64,000 nt of DNA, from contig OY720642.1 in NCBI GenBank assembly GCA_963169105.1, positions 77,912,716-77,976,715 of the forward strand, read 5' to 3'. This DNA is from Ceriagrion tenellum. Its lineage: Eukaryota > Arthropoda > Insecta > Odonata > Coenagrionidae. Under the pieces are notes generated by a model. The model did no database searches, was not told the origin of the DNA, and saw nothing but the letters and a program-made list of their open reading frames with translations. A program made the translations under genes and the position numbers. Shown here piece by piece: positions 39,901 to 48,900 of the stretch. Position 1 is the first letter of the stretch; every line of letters begins with the position of its first letter.

Positions 39901-42900
39901 GCGACTTCCTCTGGCACCACTGGATTTATTCCTGCCCATGCTATCCGTGGGCAAAGCCACTTTACCTCCAAGATTAGCAATCACGGTTTTGCGCTCCCGA
40001 CAGCAGCATAATATCCGGCCCAAAGATGGTTGAGCCTACAAAATGAAAAAAGTACAAAAATCAATTTATTTACCATACAGGCAGTATTCTTCATCCCTTT
40101 TCACTCATGCTTACGTAGATAATTTCATTCATTTTTAGGGCCACCAGCTGATATACTGGCTTCAGTTTCTGGGGCAATAAGTGCCCTGGGCGAATATACC
40201 AGCTCATAGATGCAGTAGTAGTAAGTTTATTTATAGTTCTTGAGAACTAATCTTTCAAAATACAATAATTGGTACACCATATATAATAAAAATATGTGCA
40301 TCAAATTACTCACTACAATACAAATATTATAAAATAATCACCTTAGACTTGAAAAAAAGACAAACAACATCACTGACATCATACAAGATCCCATAATTCT
40401 TTTGTCTCTCGACTATTGCCCACAGACCCTCTTGGTAATGTATATATGTATATGTAAAGTTGGTTGTTTCCAGCGATACTTTATGGAATTTGCTAAACAT
40501 TTTGAATGAATAGGGTAACCTTTGTTTTTCCACAATGAATTTAACGACTTACAGCCATGGTTTCAACCATTAACGTCATCATCAGGTGAAGATACATTCA
40601 AACCATGGTCGTAAGTCATTAAAATCATAGTGGAAAAACAAAGTTAACCCTATTCTTTCAAAATATATATATGTACATAATTGTACTGACTCACTCTAAG
40701 GGGTAATTTGTTTTTACAAATTCAAATGACTTTTTTAAATATTAACTCTTATTTAAATCATTTATTTCATTAATTATGTTATCATATAATTTGAGCTCAT
40801 TTAGAAACAAAGATTTCTGCCCAGTTGTATTACATTGCACATTCAAGTAGAAATTATTACTATTTCTTGTTGTGTACTTATGGTTTTCATTGCTTCTAGC
40901 AAGGAAATCCTTAAAATAATGACTTCTTTTACAGTTCTTATTTGATACATCGTTATATACAAAGAGTAGTCTTCTATAAACTAGATACTCTTTGTTCTTT
41001 ACATAAGAAACAAAGGGTTATCAACATGTCATTTCTGTGTATTCTTTTTTTTGCATGCTAGAATAGTCCTCATATCTCTTGTAACTTTTGCAGTCTTTTA
41101 AAGTTTTCTTTATTTGTATTAAATAGAATGGTGGCACAATAATCGAATTGAGCATTAATACAGCATTAATAAAATGTTTAAAACAAAATAAGTATGTTTT
41201 TTTTGAAGAAGGTAAAGAAAAGAGAATTTATGGCTTATTTAACTACTATAATTAGTGACAGTAGGCTGTGGTTTCATATTTTGAAAGTTAAAACCTTATG
41301 TTGTTATTTCCTAAAGCACAACATCTCATTAACTTGACAGCCTCAGCATTTCTGAAAGGATCCACTTGAAATAGACGTCACTAAAAGGATTTGAGAGACA
41401 ATATTACCTGTTTAATTTACATTTTTTAAAACAAATTGGGTATGTCTGATGAGGAAATGGCAACATTTCTGATCAACATGACATTATATAAAACCCTATC
41501 CGCACTACTGAAGGAAGTCCTCAATGTACATTGTCTAGCTTCCCATCAATTAAATGTTGTAGTCCTTAAATATGACACCAATGGCCCATCAATCAATCAT
41601 TTTGATCCTACTTTTCTGCAAGACTTCATTACATGTGGTGTCTACATAGTTTGGTCTCTGTCATTCCATTTTTTGTCACAATGCTACAGAATGCAACAAG
41701 ACAAAAAGTACAGTACCTCCTTAACATGCATAATTTTGTAACATATACTGCAGCCATCGGTGTTGTTTTTCCCATGCAACAATACACAACCTTTTTCAAA
41801 GATACAAGCAGAAAAAGAGAAAAAAGGTTAAATCAAGAGCCAGTTGGTTGTATACACAGGTCTCCTGCATACAAATGAGTTATGCTCCAACTGCTAATTC
41901 ATAAGGTTAGAGAGGTTACCTCAGGCTTGCAACACTAAGTGAAGCTTACAGCTTAAAGCCAAAGAATGCTTTGCCTCTGCAAACCAGCCACAAGTAGGAA
42001 ACTAATGTGCTTATGATTGTCATTATGTATTACAACCCCCATATGTGCATCAACACTCCTAGAGTCAATGGAATTAATACGCACCACATGGGATACACCA
42101 GTTGATTCGGGTCTAGCTGCACCAGATTCTGATGATGACGATGCAGCAGAAGACGATGAAGACGACGATGATGATGAAGAAAGAGAAGGTTCAGCTTTCA
42201 TGGGAGAGGGTATCCCTTGCCTTGTCATCCTTCTTGGCCTCTTGGCACTTCCTGCATCAGCCACAGCTGCCTCAGGCTCATCAGGACGAGAATTTCTTCG
42301 TTTCCTACAAAAGCATAAGAAATAATCAGAAAAATGTGACAGGAAAATGGGGAGACTGGATATCTAAAACACAGCCAATACTCTGTAATGCAAAATAATA
42401 TCACAAGAAAGCTTTGAAAACCAACCATTACTTCTAGAGCCACATTACAGTTTTTGCAATACTTCACCATCATGATATGATGAACAATAAATAAATATGG
42501 TCAAGATTGTCCACAAATTATACCTCAAATAAGATCAGTACCAAATGCATACTGATCTTACTGGTAAAAGAGATGGTAGCTAAGGTGAGGGATCTGGGCT
42601 TAATCCTAGTCCAGGCAAATTATTACTTTCATTAAGGACACTTTACACAGTACATTTTATAGTTCAAACGATTGTATGAACTCTTGCATGAGGAAAACTG
42701 TCCCATGTAAAGCAGTAAATTGTATGATTGTCTGAATGACTCAATGGGACCTGCATTATTTCCATTCAGTTTCTTGCACATTCTATGATACATTCATTTG
42801 TACGATAAAATGTACCCTGTAAAGCAGCCTTTACGATTATGACAAATTCATAAATTACCACAGGGAATGAATCTAATTTAAATTTGCAATTTCATTCAGA

Positions 42901-45900
42901 TTTTCTCATAAACTTTTTCAACAGTAAAAAAGAAGGATTTAACCAAATTACTATTTGGCCCGTAGTATAGAGAAATCACTCATTTATTGTAGCAGATACA
43001 GCTTCAGGATTGCTACAAAACTTACATAATAAAGTTCCCTGAATTTTTAGGTTTTCCCGGTTAAAATTTTCATTTCCCAGATAAAAATAGGCTTTCTTTT
43101 ATAAGTACATGTTTTAATAAAGGCACAAGAAATTAAGCACATGCTTCCTCACTGTTTATAATAACAATAGGAATTCAGTGGAATACATGAAAACATTGAG
43201 ATAGAGCACTTGATTGAATTTCAAAGCCTGTGAGCTTGTGGTTCACCTTTAAAGTGTATCGACCACCATACTACTGGTGCATGCTTGGGCATTTTGGATT
43301 TTGGACTTGGATTTTTTCTTTCAGCCAATGTACATATATTACTTCACATACCTCTCTTTTCAAGAGACTTCAGCAGCAGGTAGAATCACGTCGAGGAAAA
43401 TTGCATCAAATCAACCAGTGATGATGATGACAAATGCACAATTGTGATGTAACAGGAAATTGGTATACCCAAGTTAACAATGTAGAGTTCGGCTTTCAAG
43501 GATAAAACCATCGTTCCTCAGCAATTGCATGTCTCAAAACTGAGACATGCAATCAGAGAAGAAACAAATCCATCTTCCTCAGAATGTGTGTAAAGACTAG
43601 GACCTGAACATTTGGTTTGGGGCCTAATAAATTGACGAAGACCAAAAAAGAGCTCTTGTGTCTCATTGTAGCAAGAACACAACAACAGGAAATTCCAAAA
43701 ATGATCTTATCATTTGTGGAAGGCATAACTTGGGAAAGGAAATTTTCAGGTTGAATTCTCACTTTCCTTGACTTTTGTAGGGTTTCCAGGATCATTTTCA
43801 ATTTCCCTGACTTCTACAGGTTTTCCAGTTCAGTAGCAACCCTGAGCTCAAAGTATTGCCTGCCTGCAGTAGATTTTCAGCCAAGTTCCATTGGTATTTC
43901 CACAGAAGATACTGTAGCCTAAAAAATCTGATATATGCTACAAACTTTCAGAACTAACACAAAAATTACATCTCAGAGGGCAGCGAATGATGTAGGAAAA
44001 ATTCTAGAATAATGAGCATATAAGCATGCCAATCACTTCTGTGATTAATAAGAGGCATGCTTATATGCTCATTTTTCCAGAATTTTTCCTACACATTCGC
44101 TGCCCTCTGAGTTGTTATTTTTGGGTTAGTTTTGAAAGTTTGCAGCATGTATCAGATTTAATTGGCTACAGTATCTTCTGTAGAAATAGATGGCTTTGGC
44201 CACAATTTGCACTGTCAAGGACACAAATAAATAACACATAAGGATGCATTTGAATATTCTAAGGATATAAAAACATTAAAATAACCTGTCCACAACATCT
44301 GGAACAGCAGGGCTCAAACTCCTGACAGTGGCAATCGCTGGGAGAGGATCCACTTCTTCAGGAGGCTCAGGAACGATTACTGAGACTGAAGATGAAGAGG
44401 ACGATGTGGAAGACGATGAGCTGGAAGATGATCCAGATGAATCGGAAGAAGAAGAAGATGTGGAAGAGGAACTGGATGAAGATGAAGAAGATGATGATGA
44501 TGTGGAATTTTTCCTCTGAGCACCCTCACGTCGTCCAATCACATTGGATGGGATTTCTTCCACAGTTTCCATTTTCAATGGTTCCTCTATTGGAAGATCC
44601 TCTATGTTCTCCTCTTCTTCAGGGGCTGGCGTTTCCACGCTGAGTTCATCTGGCTCCCCTTCACCCCTGGTTGACCCATCACTGGAGCTTGCATCTTGAG
44701 GAATACGAACGGTGCTGCCCCTTGAGCGTCTTCTGGCTGGGGGTGCAGCCGTACGAGGAGTTCGTGCCTGAGGCCTTCTCTTAACATTCCTTGTTAATGT
44801 GGGAGGAGTATCTGCTTGTGAATTAGGGACAGTTTTAGCTGACTTGGAACCAGAAGTGGCATTCTGCAATATATAAAAGAGAAATCATACAATGCAAGAA
44901 TTTCTACTGATTTTATACACAATGAAATGGCCACAAAGAATGTTTTTTATTCACAAATTGAAAAAACACTTTAATCTACGTGATATACACCCTAAGACAC
45001 AGTAATGAACAGAAGTAGATCAACAGTAATATACACTTTAAAAAAATGTGCAAGCCCTTCCTACGCAAACCATGTAGCACAATTTATAAAATCATTTTCA
45101 TTTGACATTTCAGGATTTCTTTCTTTCAGTTTCTAGTCCTGTTCTTCAAATGATGATAAATAATTAGCAATGGCATTAACATTTGAAGCATAACATAAAT
45201 ACACTCAGGTTGGATGAGTAATACACAGGGGAAACTCAGATATTCACCACAAAAAAAATTTGAAATACAGTAGACTCATTATTACGAAAATCATGGTACC
45301 AAAAAATCGACAGTTTGTAATAAAATTGTTAGTATCAACGTAGTTTTCATATAAACATTTAAAAAAATATCCATTTTCTCTTTTTTGACCTGTTTAATCT
45401 TTTGTGTGTTACAGCCTAATTGGGACCACCGGAACGCGTGGTTGAGCGGAAGTTGATACAGATGGCTTTATCATTAAATAAATTGAATTGAAGAACCAAG
45501 CCAGGTCATAATAACAGCAAACATAATGTAGTTCAAAACAAGAATAACGATTTTTGATAAATTATAATTACAAATGATGTTATCGTATGCTACCTGTGTT
45601 TTTTTACCCTTTCGTGCTCGGTCCATGCAATGAAAAATTCTACCCACGCCATGAGCGCTGTGAACATATTCCTCCGCATAGAACTCTCTCGCGACAAGGA
45701 ATCGCACAGGAACCAATGCTTCTCGTTGTCTTGGAGCACAAGTCAGCAGGACGCCCGAAACTTTCCTCAAACGTGTGTTGGAGGCAACCACATTCCTCGT
45801 CTCAGTACCATCTACACTCATGGCCTGTGGCCAACTGTGTATTTGCTTAACATAATTGAGATTAACGATTAAATTTAACCAAGACAGGTTTACTTTGCTT

Positions 45901-48900
45901 TTCAACTTACTTTTCATTTTAATCATTGCTGTAACGTTTAACTTTTAATCGATAACACTTTTGCTAATGATTAAATTATTCATTACTACCTTAACATTAC
46001 ATGCAATCCTCATGTTTTGCTTTGAAATTATCAATTTTAAACCGAACTTTATCTTAATTGATAACAAAACTATGGACCATGGACATTGTCCGGCATACCA
46101 CGAGACGGGGTGCCTAGTTACCCCTGGGACTTTCTTTTGCTTGCTTGTATTCCGCTCAGCCGCAAAGGCGTGGTGGCTTGATCCTCACCCTTATGACGTA
46201 GGAAGTGGATAGCCCAGCCGCTGGGACCCCACACCAAACAATGGCTCACCCTCTCTCACACCTTTACGAGTGAGATTTCTTGGGATTTCCCTATCTAGAG
46301 GTTGGTGACCAGCCTCTCAGCATGAGTCCCATCCATTGCAAAGGCAAGGGCCTACCACCCGAAGGTCACTCATGAGAGGGGTGGCGGCGGACATAGCCTA
46401 GCCGGTACTTTTGTATCAATATTTTTTTCCTTGGCATGTGAGAAACCCAGCTCCTGGAATATTTTCATCTGCATAAGCGAAGACAATGCTTCCAGTTTTA
46501 TTGCTGGGAGGCCTAGTACAGTTACATAATATAATCATTTTACTTGTGTTGGCCGTGGGTGGGCAAGCCTTTTGATCTTCCACGTTGTGCTACCTAAATA
46601 ATAGCTTCTTAGGAATTCTTTTGATGATTTCCACCTACCTTGTGCTCTGTTCATTCCTACCAGTCTCTACCAATAACTTTTTAGCAATTTTCTACCTTCC
46701 TTGTTATAGGACAATTTTTTTCTCCCCCTACCAACAACTCACCAAATATTACAATCGAAAATTTAGGACAATTCTCAGCCTTGGCAGATACACGAGTGAC
46801 CCGCGAGATACACGAGTTTTTGTTTTTCTTCTTGGAAAGTGATTTTTTTCATTGAAGTGGCAGAATATCATTAGCAGTCGTGGGAGATTCAGATTCATCA
46901 CTCTTTAGATTCTCTGACTCTAATGATTCGCATATCCTGTCCGATATCGAAGATGACAGTGACTCTCCGCAGTCAGAAGAAGAAAGCGGGGAAGATTTGT
47001 CATTGGAAGAGGAAGAGCATGCCACATCTTCGTCAAATTCAAGTGCATGGGGAACCTGCACAAATTCTGCACAAAAATTTACCTTTTATGGTGGTGCTGG
47101 TTTAGGTGAAAAATTGGGTCTTTCAGGTCCGGTGAGTTTTTACATACATTTCTTGAACAATGAAGTGCAAAATCTAATAGTTGAAGTGCATAATAGATAC
47201 GTAATGCAGGTCATGGAATCGGAAGTTATTTGCCGACAATTCTGGATGCAGAAGTGGAAAGACACTTCGAATACGCTAGTTCGAAATAAGCAATTTCATT
47301 GCCATCCTGATTGCGATGGGTAGAAGCCACTTACTTGAAAAGTGGCTATATTGGTCACAGAAACCACTATACAGGAATGATTTGATCCGGAATGTAATGA
47401 GTCAGGACAGGTTCGAACTACAATTGAAATACTTTCATGTCAGTAACAACGCTGATTTGACTGCCAGCACAGATGGGTTAGCCAAAGTGAGTCTCCTCCT
47501 TGGCTTGCTCTGTGGAATATTTCGTTCCACTCACACTCCAGGGGAAAATGTTGTGAAAGATGAAACCGTGGTACCTTGGAGAAGTCAACTAAATTTTAGG
47601 CAGTACCTACTGGGAAAGACTTATAAATACGGAATCAAGTGTTATAAACTGTGCACTCCTGAGTCCTATACACATTATCTCCAGGTTTACTTAGGTAAAA
47701 ATGAAATGCCTGAGCTGAGGGAGAATGTTTGGCACAGCCACCAAGTTGTGCTGCAGTTGACCGAAGGACTTTTAGATGCAGGCAGGACATTGTACATAGA
47801 TAACTTTTACACAAGTGTTGGACCTGCTGAAGAACTGCTGGGAAGGAAAACGTACGTTTGTGGCACACTCCGATTGAATCGGAAAGGTAACCCAAAATAT
47901 GTTCACCAAAATAATTGAAAAAGTGGGAAAAGACCATTGACAGCCTTTTGAAGGACAATTTAGATAGCAGCGAGGACACTGGTGAAAGTGCTCCAACTTT
48001 AAAGAAGAAAAGGTCCATACATCACCCAAACAAATATGAAAGTATTAGGTAATTGATAAAGAAACTGTGTGGTTGCAAATGATATATGACTAGGGTAGTA
48101 TTTCAATATTTTATACATGGAAGGGAACTTTGTACCCGTATGCTCAGGATGGGGTCCGTATTTGTGTTGAAAATCAATGCCATTTCATACCAACATGTAC
48201 GAAATTAGGGGAAAGTTAAAAGTGAGACATTCTGCATTGCAATCGTGGAAACTAGTGCACACTTTGTGTACGTTACGATATGCTTTTTACCGACTGAATA
48301 GAAAACATTGTAAAATTTTGCTTCGTGAGACTGCCGCATCATAGAAAATAACGGCTAAAGCGCATTGGCCATCATATGTTTCTCGCGAATACCTTCAACA
48401 TCGAAGCGTTTATTTTCTATAAAAACTGTTACTTTTTAAATGAAGTTTATCAAAATACTGACGGGATAAATGATTTTAGGACCAGCTAATGCGAAACGCG
48501 TAGCAAAAAAATGTCTGCGACCCCTGTGAATGAAGGCTAGGAAATTTGCATTACACACATTACGTATTTCTAAAAGTTCCTCATTACAGTTGATTCCAGA
48601 TTTTGGTATAATTTCCATCTCTAAGATAGTAAATATGAGTTATTGTAATATTAACGTGGAAATACAGATAAAACTCACGAGAAAACTGAATCTAACACTC
48701 CACAGCCCATCATTTTACTTACTAACTTTCTTCACATAAAAATATCGCAGTTTCATCGATAAAACATCTTTGTGGGTGAAAACAGAATTTGCATTCCTCC
48801 CTAATGGGCGTGCAGGTTAGAAAATCCCTTTCTTCTTATGGTGGGCACGACCACTGGTGGGTCATGCCGCCCAGGAGACCCACTGGTGGGTCATATAGCC

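Noticed and set aside
42017..42325. 102-codon plus-strand ORF
   Set aside because: Antisense shadow of G9a exon 4 (Asp/Glu run opposite the serine run).
42570..42620. tRNA-like plus-strand stretch (TGGTAGCTAAGG ... TTAATCCTAG)
   Set aside because: The B box departs too far from consensus. At most it is a decayed SINE, not supportable.
44328..44519. Acidic plus-strand ORF
   Set aside because: Antisense shadow of the G9a polyserine exon.
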